A stretch of 64,000 nucleotides of DNA. Origin: Caulobacteraceae bacterium. Its GTDB lineage: Bacteria; Pseudomonadota; Alphaproteobacteria; Caulobacterales; Aquidulcibacteraceae. The stretch is from positions 1 through 64,000 of the forward strand of contig WRPF01000005.1 of assembly GCA_009773335.1 (NCBI GenBank), written 5' to 3'. The position numbers were made by a program, and so were the translations under genes. The notes beneath the pieces were generated by a model that did no database searches, was not told the origin of the DNA, and was given only the letters and a program-made list of their open reading frames with translations. Shown one piece after another: positions 32,922 to 40,532 of this stretch. The first letter of the stretch is position 1. Each line of letters begins with the position of its first letter.

Positions 32922-34391
32922 TCAGTCGTGCCAGCTGGCCCCGTCCCTTTCAGGCAGACCGATCGCGGCGGACGGGCCCCAGCTGCCGGCGGCGTACGCG
33001 CGGGGCGTGACGCCGTTCGCCTCCCAGCCATCGCGGATCGCGTCGATCCACGTCCATTGCGCCTCGACCTCGTCGCGGCGAACAAACAGCGTCGGATCGC
33101 CGTCAATGAGGTCGAGCAGCAAGCGCTCATAGGCGATGCGTCGGCGCACCTCGGCGAATGCGTTTGCAATGCCGATCTGGAGCGGAACCTCGCGAAGGTG
33201 GATGCCGTCGCGATCAAGGCCCGGCTGCTTGGCCATCATCAGCAGGCTGACATTTTCCTCTGGCTGCAGCTGGATGACGAGCTTGTTCGACTGCGGCGCA
33301 GCGCCGTTCGCGGTGAAAATGGAGTGCGGCACAGCCCTGAACTGGATGATGATTTCCGAACGCCGACTCGCCATGCGCTTGCCCGTTCGCAGATAGAACG
33401 GAACGTTCTTCCACCGCCAGTTGTCCACATGCGCCTTGATGGCGACAAACGTCTCCGTCGCGGAAGCGCGTCCAAGTTCTTCACAATACCCGGCCGCCGC
33501 GGCGCCGCTGGCCTGATATTGCCCGGTCACGGTATGTGTTCGCACACCGGCGCGGTCGATCGGCCGAAGACTGCGCAGCACTTTCACCTTCTCGTCGCGC
33601 ACACAGGTCGGATCAAGGTGCGCGGGCGGCTCCATCGCGACGAGCGCCACGAGCTGCAACATGTGGTTTTGCACCATGTCGCGAAGCGCGCCCATGCCGT
33701 CATAATATCCGCCACGCTCCTCCAGCCCCACAGTCTCGGCGACCGTGATCTGCACATGCTCGATGACCTGCGAATTCCAGAGCGGCTCGAACAGCGCGTT
33801 GCCGAACCGGAGCGCCATCAAATTCTGCACTGTCTCCTTGCCGAGATAGTGATCGACACGGAACGTGCGGTCTTCCGGGAACGCGGTTGCGACTGCGTCA
33901 TTGATCCGCCGGCTCGACTGCAGATCGTACCCGAGCGGCTTTTCAAGCGCGAGGCGGGTTCCGGCCGTAGCGAGCCCGCACGACGAGAGACCGGCGATCG
34001 CCGGTCCGAACAGGGAAGGCGCCATCGAAAGGAAGAGGGCGACCCCGGCGCTGCCGCCGTCGATCTCGTGCGCCACCTTGGCCATCTGTGCGCCGTCGCT
34101 CGCATCGGCCGGCACATAGGAGAGCCGATCGAGAAATGACCGCACCTGAGCCGGCTTGAGTCGGGCCTTGTCGACGAACTGCCCGAGAGCCTCACCGACA
34201 ACATTCCGGTAGCCGGCGGAATCCATGCCGGTGCGCGCCGTCGCCACGATGCGCAGACCCGCAGGCAGCAACCCATCCGTGTGCAGGCCGAACAGGGAAG
34301 GCGCCAGCATCCGGCGCGCGAGGTCCCCTGTCGCTCCAAACAGCACCAGCCGTTCGACAGGCGTGGGCTTCAATCCGGCGGTCACGGACAT
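32922..34391 (-). CDS. zwf: Glucose-6-phosphate 1-dehydrogenase
   Basis: Oxidises glucose 6-phosphate to 6-phosphogluconolactone with NAD(P)+, the entry to the Entner-Doudoroff and pentose phosphate routes. The 489-residue protein has the dinucleotide motif 'GATGDLARR' (19-27), 'LEKPLGYDL' and the active site 'RVDHYLGKE' (H180 is the catalytic-base position). Length is normal. It follows glk on the same strand at a 61-base distance, a natural glk-zwf operon. A divergent glucose-type transporter lies upstream of glk. Confidence 0.96.
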   Translation of the reverse strand: MSVTAGLKPTPVERLVLFGATGDLARRMLAPSLFGLHTDGLLPAGLRIVATARTGMDSAGYRNVVGEALGQFVDKARLKPAQVRSFLDRLSYVPADASDGAQMAKVAHEIDGGSAGVALFLSMAPSLFGPAIAGLSSCGLATAGTRLALEKPLGYDLQSSRRINDAVATAFPEDRTFRVDHYLGKETVQNLMALRFGNALFEPLWNSQVIEHVQITVAETVGLEERGGYYDGMGALRDMVQNHMLQLVALVAMEPPAHLDPTCVRDEKVKVLRSLRPIDRAGVRTHTVTGQYQASGAAAAGYCEELGRASATETFVAIKAHVDNWRWKNVPFYLRTGKRMASRRSEIIIQFRAVPHSIFTANGAAPQSNKLVIQLQPEENVSLLMMAKQPGLDRDGIHLREVPLQIGIANAFAEVRRRIAYERLLLDLIDGDPTLFVRRDEVEAQWTWIDAIRDGWEANGVTPRAYAAGSWGPSAAIGLPERDGASWHD

Positions 34392-34469
34392 CCTTGCTCC
34401 ATTGTATCGATTGCCCGGCAGGCGAAGTTCCCGCGCTCGATGTCACGGGCCGGACAGGCTTCCGCAACT

Positions 34470-35453
34470 TCACGGGGCAAGGCGCGTGTCCGACAAGCGT
34501 TGCACCGCGCGATAGGCGCCAAGCAGACCGAGGTCGCGCACCGTCGCGACCGCCACCGGCGTTGACCGGAGAAACCCTTCGCCGGGCCCGTGGTCCTCGA
34601 ATCTCGCCCGGAACGACGCCTCCTGCAGCACCGGCGCCAGGGCGATTGCGATGTCGCCCACCAGCGCCACGCCGTTCACGCCCTGGACGAGCACCGTATC
34701 GGCGCAGACGCTTGCAAGCATCAGCGCAAATCGTCTGACGGTTTCGGCACACGACGGATCCGCCCCCGAGACGCCGCGACGGGTGATTTCAACGCCCTCG
34801 AGCGGTTCGGCTTCTTCGCCCCGCATCGCTGCGAGCACGCCGTGCAGCCTTACCAGCCCCGGACCGGATACGAGATGCTCGTCGACCACGCGACCGGTTT
34901 GCGCGCGCACGGACTCCAGGACACGCATTTCCACATCATCATGCGGCGCAAAACCTGCGTGCCCGCCTTCGGTCGCCGTCACACGCGCCGGACAACCGCG
35001 CGCGCCGCGATCGATGCGCGCGATCCCCAGTCCAGTCCCGACGCCGACGACGCCGACCGACGCGCATCCGAGGATATCGCCGCCCCCGAGAGAGGAGAGC
35101 TCCGAACGCCCCAGATGACTGAATCCCTCGGCCTGGGCCTCCAGGTCATTCAACGCGACAAGCGTCGAGAACGAAAACGCCTGCTGCAGCGCCGCCAGAC
35201 TGAAACGCCAGTGCGAATTTGTCAGCGCGATCTCGTCGCCGCGCACGGGACCGGCGACCGCCAGGGCCGCGCATCGTGGCGCGTTCGTCACGCCGCCAAG
35301 GAAGTGCGAGATCGCCTCTTCCGGCGAGGCGTGATCGGCCGTCAGGAAAGAAGCCCGGCGCACGAACCGGATTTCCCCGCCTTCTTCCCTGCACAGCGCG
35401 AGACGGCAATTCGTGCCGCCGATGTCGCCGACGAGCACATCGCGAGGGTCCAC
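34470..35453 (-). CDS. glk: Glucokinase
   Basis: An ATP-dependent hexokinase of the bacterial Glk family (about 327 residues). The phosphate-1 motif 'LVGDIGGTNCRLAL', 'LTNSHWRFS' and 'LVALNDLEAQAEGF' (substrate and catalytic Asp region), 'GVGTGLGIA', 'ATEGGHAGFAP' and 'HLVSGPGLVRLHG' are all present. I chose the GTG at 35453 because AGGGG lies 7 bases upstream; an ATG at 35468 would add five residues but has no ribosome site. It feeds zwf downstream, and the divergent sugar transporter probably supplies its substrate. Confidence 0.92.
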   Translation of the reverse strand: MDPRDVLVGDIGGTNCRLALCREEGGEIRFVRRASFLTADHASPEEAISHFLGGVTNAPRCAALAVAGPVRGDEIALTNSHWRFSLAALQQAFSFSTLVALNDLEAQAEGFSHLGRSELSSLGGGDILGCASVGVVGVGTGLGIARIDRGARGCPARVTATEGGHAGFAPHDDVEMRVLESVRAQTGRVVDEHLVSGPGLVRLHGVLAAMRGEEAEPLEGVEITRRGVSGADPSCAETVRRFALMLASVCADTVLVQGVNGVALVGDIAIALAPVLQEASFRARFEDHGPGEGFLRSTPVAVATVRDLGLLGAYRAVQRLSDTRLAP

Positions 35454-35771
35454 GCCGCCGCCCCTCATGCGCAACGCCACGCCGCGGGACCCGCAATCCC
35501 GGGACCGGACGTCACATCGAACACCCGCCGGCCTGGCGCCCACAAGGCGCCGCTTCCATCAGCTCGCCGCACAGTTCTCATAGGCGTGTCTCCGGCCCCG
35601 CGCGGCGCAACCGCGTCCGCCCCTGAGGCGAGTTGCGGGTCGATTCAACTCGCCCCAACCCGGCCTGCGAGCTTGCATTGCTTCATATTCTTGGTGTAGG
35701 GCCAAGTCACCAAAAAAATGACAACGCTGCCAATACACTGAGCAGCTTGCGCCAGGATGAGGAAACGGACC
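35454..35771. other. glk / sugar-transporter divergent intergenic region
   Basis: About 318 bases without a supportable gene. It contains an 8-bp inverted repeat GCGAGTTG (35628-35635)/CAACTCGC (35646-35653), a GGCGCC pair (35535-35551), and the LacI-type operator at 35718-35737. It should hold the promoters for glk-zwf and the MFS gene. Confidence 0.5.
35718..35737. promoter_or_regulatory. Candidate LacI-family operator before the FHS sugar transporter
   Basis: ATGACAACGCTGCCAATACA matches ATGACAACCTTGTCAATACA in front of the lacI gene (54101-54120) at 17 of 20 positions. It also matches the receptor promoter element at 40405-40424 (reverse strand: TGTCAACGCTGTCAAT) at 14 of 16. The shared pattern is an imperfect palindrome of TGACAAC type, usual for LacI-family sites. 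Confidence 0.55.
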
Positions 35772-37040
35772 ATGGCCAGCCCACAGAGCGCCGCCGCGCC
35801 CGGCGTCGCAGCCGCGAAACCCGACCGGACCCTTTTCGTCCTGTCGTTGGGTCTTTTCTTCCTCTGGGGCTTCGCCACCGTCCTCATCGACATCCTCGTG
35901 CCAAAGCTGAAGGGCCTGTTCACCCTCAGCTACACCGAAGCGATGCTGACGCAGTTTGCGTTCTTCATCGGCTACTTCGTGTTTTCCCTCCCCGCCGGCG
36001 TGATCGTGGGCCGGATTGGGTACATGCGCGGCATCGTCGTCGGCCTCGTGATCATGACGATCGGCTGCCTGCTGTTCGCCCCGGCCGCACGCATGGGCGT
36101 CTACGAGGGTTTCCTGCTCGCGCTGTTCATCATGTCGGGCGGCATCACGATCCTGCAGGTCGCAGCCAACGCCGTGATCTCGATCGCCGGCGCCGAGGGA
36201 TCAAGCTCCGCGCGCCTGACCCTGGCGCAGGCGTTCAACTCCTTCGGAACCTTCATCGGCCCGATCATCGGCGCCCGCCTCATTCTTGGCGGCGAGACAG
36301 CGAAGCCGGCGGATGTGGCGTCGATGACGGCCGAGCAACTTTCCAGCATGCGCATCGCGGAAGCGGCCAGCGTGCAGACGCCCTTCCTCGGCATCGCCGC
36401 GCTCCTGGTGGTGCTGGTGCTGGTCTTCTGGTTCCGGCGCAACCTGTTGCCGCGCACCGAACAGGCGCCCGCCAGCGGCCTTGGGCTGAACCTGCTGGGC
36501 CGCCCCCGCGTGCTGTTCGGCGTCATCGCGATCTTCGCCTACGTGGGCGCGGAAGTTTCGATCGGCTCCATTCTCGTCAACTACCTGATGCAGCCTTCGC
36601 GCCTTGACGTGGTTGCAGTGCGGGCGGGCGAACTCGTGAGTTTCTACTGGGGCGGCGCCATGGTCGGCCGCTTCCTCGGTGCGGCGGTGCTGCGCAGCGT
36701 CAATCCCGGGCACGTCCTGATGGCGTGCGCCCTCGGCGCGATTTCCCTCGCCGTCGCCTCCGCGTATACGACCGGACTGACCTCGGCCGTGGCGATCCTC
36801 GCCATCGGGCTCATGAACTCAATCATGTTCCCGACCATCTTCTCGCAATCTCTCAAGGGCATCGGCGAAGATGCGCCAAAGGCGGCGGGACTGCTCTGCA
36901 TGGCGATCGTGGGCGGCGCGATCCTGCCCGTCATCACCGGCGCCGTGGCGGACCGCGCCGGCCTCAGCATTGCGCTGATCGTGCCGATCCTCGGCTATCT
37001 CTGGATCGTGTTCTTCGGTCGCTACACCGCCAGGACTTGA
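35772..37040 (+). CDS. FHS-family sugar MFS transporter (glucose/galactose type)
   Basis: A 422-residue, 12-span major facilitator of the fucose-galactose-glucose/H+ (FHS) family. Conserved blocks are 'LFFLWGFATVLIDILVPKLK' in span 1, 'AMLTQFAFFIGYF', 'LQVAANAVISIAG' with 'LAQAFNSFGTFIGPIIGA', and 'YVGAEVSIGSILVNYLMQP' in span 7. It is probably the inner-membrane glucose or related sugar proton symporter, supported by divergent glk and zwf. ATG 35772 is preceded by GAGG; an ATG at 35757 is possible. A paralogue lies at 48536. Confidence 0.9.
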   Translation: MASPQSAAAPGVAAAKPDRTLFVLSLGLFFLWGFATVLIDILVPKLKGLFTLSYTEAMLTQFAFFIGYFVFSLPAGVIVGRIGYMRGIVVGLVIMTIGCLLFAPAARMGVYEGFLLALFIMSGGITILQVAANAVISIAGAEGSSSARLTLAQAFNSFGTFIGPIIGARLILGGETAKPADVASMTAEQLSSMRIAEAASVQTPFLGIAALLVVLVLVFWFRRNLLPRTEQAPASGLGLNLLGRPRVLFGVIAIFAYVGAEVSIGSILVNYLMQPSRLDVVAVRAGELVSFYWGGAMVGRFLGAAVLRSVNPGHVLMACALGAISLAVASAYTTGLTSAVAILAIGLMNSIMFPTIFSQSLKGIGEDAPKAAGLLCMAIVGGAILPVITGAVADRAGLSIALIVPILGYLWIVFFGRYTART

Positions 37041-37110
37041 CTGCACGGCGGCGCTAGCCAGCGAGCGGCGATCATATGCTTCCCGCGGCGCCCGCCGCGG
37101 CCCGCGACCG

Positions 37111-39072
37111 TCATTCGATGGCGAGTTCGAAGGGAACGGCGGGCAAGTCGGATGCGTTGAAGAGGTTGCAGATCGGGCTGTCGCCCCAGCAATAGCGGAC
37201 AAATGCATCGCCGCCGGCGACATCCTCGATGAACATGTCCGAATCCTGCACGCGCGCATCGACAAACCGGCACGCACGATCAGACGTGCAAAGTTCGACG
37301 CTCGCAGGCCGCGCGCCGCTGTGGACGACCAGCGGTCCGTGCCCGAATGATACGCGCACCGCCCCACCCTCCTTTTTCGCCGCCAGCGGGACCGGACCGC
37401 TGTCCTCGATGTTCTCGGCGTAGAGCCGTCGACGCGCGAGCCGCGCGAGGCGCTCCGCCAGCACGAGTTTCTGCGTTGGGTGAATGTCGTGGCGATCACC
37501 GAGATCAATTGAAACGGCGAGCGCCGCATGCGGATCGGCCGCGACGATGCGGCGCTGTACGTCCCGGATGCGGCCCCATCCATCCCGCACGGGCGCCCCG
37601 ATGACCGGCGCGCCGAATGCGGCGAGCTGGACGACATAGAATTCGAGATTGCGGTTGTCGTGCCAGGCGCGCCAGTCCGCGAACATCGCCGGCAACAGGC
37701 GCTCATACGCTCGCGGTTCGCCTGCGTTGGTTTCGCCCTGATACCAGAGCACGGCGCTCATGCCGTAGCCCTGCGCTGGCGCGATCATGCCGTTGAACAG
37801 CGTCGAGAATGCGCTCGATCCACCCCAGGGACGACGGGGCGGCAGGCCGATCTCGCTCAGCGGCGCGGCGATGCGATAGCGCCACGGCGCGGCGAGAGAA
37901 ATCCTGCTGCCATCGGAAAGATGCAACTGCTTCTCCCCGGCGGCGCCCCAGAACCCGCCGCCGCCGCCGGTATCGAGAACAGATGACGCCAGTACATTTC
38001 GGCCTTCCCGCAACACGCCGGGCGCAATCGCGTAGGCGCGCGGCGCGTCCCACACGTCTTCGCCGCCGACGCGCTGACCATTGACGTAGGTCACGTCGGC
38101 ATCGTCAGCCGGACCGAGTTCGAGCCGCCCGCCAAGGGAGGCCTGAGCCGCGGAAAGCGTGAAGTCGGTCCGAAACCAGACGATCCCGTCCAGGTGAGCA
38201 AGTTGCTGCTCTCCGGCGTCCTCCCAAAATCCTTCGGGCGATACCGTCGCCCAATCCCTGTCGTCCAGATCCGGTGCGTTCCATTGTCCGGCGACGCCGG
38301 GGTCACGGTCATGCCGCCACTGCTGCATGCCTTGCGCAAAACGCCGGTCGGCGGCCTGAGGATCACGCGCGTGAGCGGCGGCGAGTTCAACTTCATCGCC
38401 GCGTCCGGCGCCGCGCAGCGCCGCTTCGCTCATCCAAGCCTCTATTGGCGTACCGCCCCACGATGCATGAATCAGCCCGACCGGCACATGCTGCGTTCGC
38501 TGCACAGCGCGACCAAACAGATAGCATACGGCGGAAAAGTCACCGGCGGCGGCCGGTTCGTCCACCATCCAGCGGTTCGCCGCATCGTATGCATGCTGCG
38601 GCGTCGCCGAGAGCCGGCGAGACACCTGGAACAAGCGGATCTGCGGATTGGGCGCCTCGCGCAGCAGCGCCGTGCTGTTTGTGGCCAGCCGCGTCGGAAA
38701 CTCCATGTTCGACTGCCCGGAACACAGGAAGACATCTCCCGCCAACACGTCTGTGACGACCTGTGTCCGCCCGCCCGCAATCGCGGTGATTGTGTGCGGT
38801 CCGCCGGCTTCAAGCGTGCCCAGGCTCATTCGCCATGCGCCGGTGCGATCGGCGCGGGTCACACGCGGCGGACCGTTGTCCAGTCGCGCCATCACCCGTT
38901 CGTTCGGTCCGGTCCATCCCCACACGTGAAGCGGCTGACCACGCTGCACCACAGCGTGATCCTGAAACAATGAATGCAATAACGGGCGTTCAGCGCCCTG
39001 CGCCGCCGCCTCGACGCCCGGCGATGCGACCACGCACGCCGCGATCGCCAATATCACTGCAACGCGCTTCAT
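37111..39072 (-). CDS. Secreted sialate O-acetylesterase-like protein
   Basis: A 653-residue exported SGNH-type carbohydrate esterase. A signal peptide 'MKRVAVILAIAACVVASPGV' leads to a beta-sandwich (about 35-100), the catalytic Ser in 'FLCSGQSNMEFP', 'LIHASWGGTPIEAWMS', a GH2-like sugar-binding insertion ('RDWATVSPEGFWED', 'GIVWFRTDFTL', 'NGQRVGGEDVWDAPRAYAI') and the late block 'DRHDIHPTQK' with the catalytic Asp and His. Such enzymes remove acetyl groups from sialic acid or acetylated plant glycans in the periplasm. It is divergent from a lacI gene and part of the sugar locus. Confidence 0.88.
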   Translation of the reverse strand: MKRVAVILAIAACVVASPGVEAAAQGAERPLLHSLFQDHAVVQRGQPLHVWGWTGPNERVMARLDNGPPRVTRADRTGAWRMSLGTLEAGGPHTITAIAGGRTQVVTDVLAGDVFLCSGQSNMEFPTRLATNSTALLREAPNPQIRLFQVSRRLSATPQHAYDAANRWMVDEPAAAGDFSAVCYLFGRAVQRTQHVPVGLIHASWGGTPIEAWMSEAALRGAGRGDEVELAAAHARDPQAADRRFAQGMQQWRHDRDPGVAGQWNAPDLDDRDWATVSPEGFWEDAGEQQLAHLDGIVWFRTDFTLSAAQASLGGRLELGPADDADVTYVNGQRVGGEDVWDAPRAYAIAPGVLREGRNVLASSVLDTGGGGGFWGAAGEKQLHLSDGSRISLAAPWRYRIAAPLSEIGLPPRRPWGGSSAFSTLFNGMIAPAQGYGMSAVLWYQGETNAGEPRAYERLLPAMFADWRAWHDNRNLEFYVVQLAAFGAPVIGAPVRDGWGRIRDVQRRIVAADPHAALAVSIDLGDRHDIHPTQKLVLAERLARLARRRLYAENIEDSGPVPLAAKKEGGAVRVSFGHGPLVVHSGARPASVELCTSDRACRFVDARVQDSDMFIEDVAGGDAFVRYCWGDSPICNLFNASDLPAVPFELAIE

Positions 39073-39138
39073 GCGTGTCTCCCGCGCGCCCGCCCCGGGG
39101 ATCAAGCCGCCGCCTGCCCCTGGGTGCGGGCCTTGTTG

Positions 39139-39154
39139 TGACCTTTGCCGGTCA
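39139..39154. promoter_or_regulatory. Inverted repeat in the esterase / lacI divergent region
   Basis: TGACC (39139-39143) and GGTCA (39150-39154) enclose TTTGCC. It lies midway between the sialate-esterase start and the lacI TTG start. It is short and does not match the other LacI-type sites, so it is a weak candidate operator only. Confidence 0.25.
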
Positions 39155-39274
39155 AGGCCAATGGTCGATCCCGCGCGCGGCGGCAATACCTGGCTTCATC
39201 CGGGCGAATGGCTTGCTGGCGGATACACTGCATTGCTAGAGGTTTCAGCCGCGCATCTCCTCAGGAGTCCGGCC

Positions 39275-40339
39275 TTGCCGCAGAAGAAGCCGACGATCGA
39301 CGACGTGGCGGCGCATGCGGGTGTCGCGCGGACCACGGTATCGCGTGTGCTGAACGGGGGGCCCCATGTCAGCGCCGGCGTGCGCGAGCGTGTTCAACGG
39401 GCGGTCGCGGCGCTCGACTACAAGGTCAACGCGCAAGCGCGGTTTCTGGCCGGCGGAGGAAGCCGCCAGCTGATGCTCGTGCATGTGTCGGCGTTCGATG
39501 CCGAACCCAACTCCTACTATCATTCAGGTCTGGAGCTCGGCGCGCTGCGCGCGTGTTCCGAGCTAGGCTTCACGCTCAGCACCCATGCCCTCGATCCGAC
39601 AGATCCCGACCACGCGAAGCGGCTCATCGCGCTTGTGAAGTCGGCCCGGGTGGAAGGGCTCGTGTTGACGCCGCCGCTGTCGGACGACGTCGCTCTCGTG
39701 CAGGCGATCATGCGGCTCGATTGCCCGGTGGTCTGCATATCCGGCGGTCCCGAGGCGCGCAGTCTGACTGCGTCGATAGGGATCGACGACGAGGCGGCGG
39801 GGTACGCCATGGGTCAGTTGCTGATCGGGCTCGGCCACCGGAAGTTCGGCTACATCGACGGCCCGGAAGGCCACGTGTCCGCCGGGCAACGGCTCGACGG
39901 CGTCCGGCGCGCGATGGGCGAAGCGGGCCTGCCGAAGTCGCATATCCGGGTTGAGCGCGGGGACTTCACGTTCCGGTCGGGCGTCGTGGTGTGTGAGACC
40001 ATCCTGGCGGCGCACCCGGACTTCACGGCGCTGATCTGCGCCAACGACGACATGGCTGCCGGCGCCATGCACACCATACACCGCATGGGCCTGACGATCC
40101 CCGGCGACCTGTCGGTTTCCGGGTTCGACGACACCCCGGTGTCGGGGATCGTCTGGCCCCCCCTGACGACCGTGCATCAGCCCATCCGGCGCCTCGGCCA
40201 GCGCGCTGTCATCACACTTGTAAACACTATCCAGTCCCCCCCCCTCACCACAGTGCACGAAACCGTGCCCTTCCAGATTGTGGAACGTGCCTCAACGGGC
40301 AAGCCCAGGGACCGCCGGTCGCCCTTCCCCCTCCCATGA
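39275..40339 (+). CDS. LacI-family transcriptional regulator (1)
   Basis: A 354-residue sugar-responsive regulator. The N-terminal LacI helix-turn-helix is 'TIDDVAAHAGVARTTVSRVL' plus hinge (6-60), followed by a periplasmic-binding-like effector domain ('LVHVSAFDAEPNSYYHSGLE', 'RVEGLVLTPPLSDD', 'ICANDDMAAGAMHTIHRMGL', 'GFDDTPVSGIVWPPLTTVHQ'). The start is TTG 39275, preceded by AGGAG at the right distance; a long upstream extension in frame is unlikely. It lies directly before the TonB receptor, whose promoter carries a perfect palindrome (40445-40462) that this protein may bind. Confidence 0.9.
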   Translation: MPQKKPTIDDVAAHAGVARTTVSRVLNGGPHVSAGVRERVQRAVAALDYKVNAQARFLAGGGSRQLMLVHVSAFDAEPNSYYHSGLELGALRACSELGFTLSTHALDPTDPDHAKRLIALVKSARVEGLVLTPPLSDDVALVQAIMRLDCPVVCISGGPEARSLTASIGIDDEAAGYAMGQLLIGLGHRKFGYIDGPEGHVSAGQRLDGVRRAMGEAGLPKSHIRVERGDFTFRSGVVVCETILAAHPDFTALICANDDMAAGAMHTIHRMGLTIPGDLSVSGFDDTPVSGIVWPPLTTVHQPIRRLGQRAVITLVNTIQSPPLTTVHETVPFQIVERASTGKPRDRRSPFPLP

Positions 40340-40404
40340 CCGTGCCCGACTGGGGTGTTGGGGCAACTATTGGGGGGATACGTAAGATTTGGAGGCGGGT
40401 TTGC

Positions 40405-40440
40405 GATTGACAGCGTTGACAATCGCCAATTGCTAAAATA
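40405..40440 (+). promoter_or_regulatory. Promoter of the TonB receptor with LacI-type element
   Basis: TTGACA (40416-40421), 10 bases, then GCTAAAAT (40432-40439) closely fits the Caulobacter housekeeping promoter (TTGAC-N10-14-GCTANAWC). The -35 overlaps GATTGACAGCGTTGACAATC (40405-40424), which read on the other strand (TGTCAACGCTGTCAAT) matches the operator before the FHS transporter at 14 of 16 bases. Repressor binding here would block polymerase. Inferred from sequence. Confidence 0.55.
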
Positions 40441-40444
40441 CTCC

Positions 40445-40462
40445 ATTGGAAGCGCTTCCAAT
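40445..40462. promoter_or_regulatory. Perfect 18-bp LacI/GalR-type operator
   Basis: ATTGGAAGCGCTTCCAAT is a perfect palindrome centred on CG, the hallmark of LacI/GalR sites. It starts 6 bases after the GCTAAAAT element, at or just after the expected transcription start. It lies 105 bases after lacI(1) and 71 bases before the receptor ATG. No second full copy was noticed in the window. Confidence 0.75.
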
Positions 40463-40532
40463 GACCAGTTCAAGAGTCTGCGGGGCGGAACGCTTGCGCG
40501 CCGATCCATGCGGCAAGCCCGGGGAGGAATTG

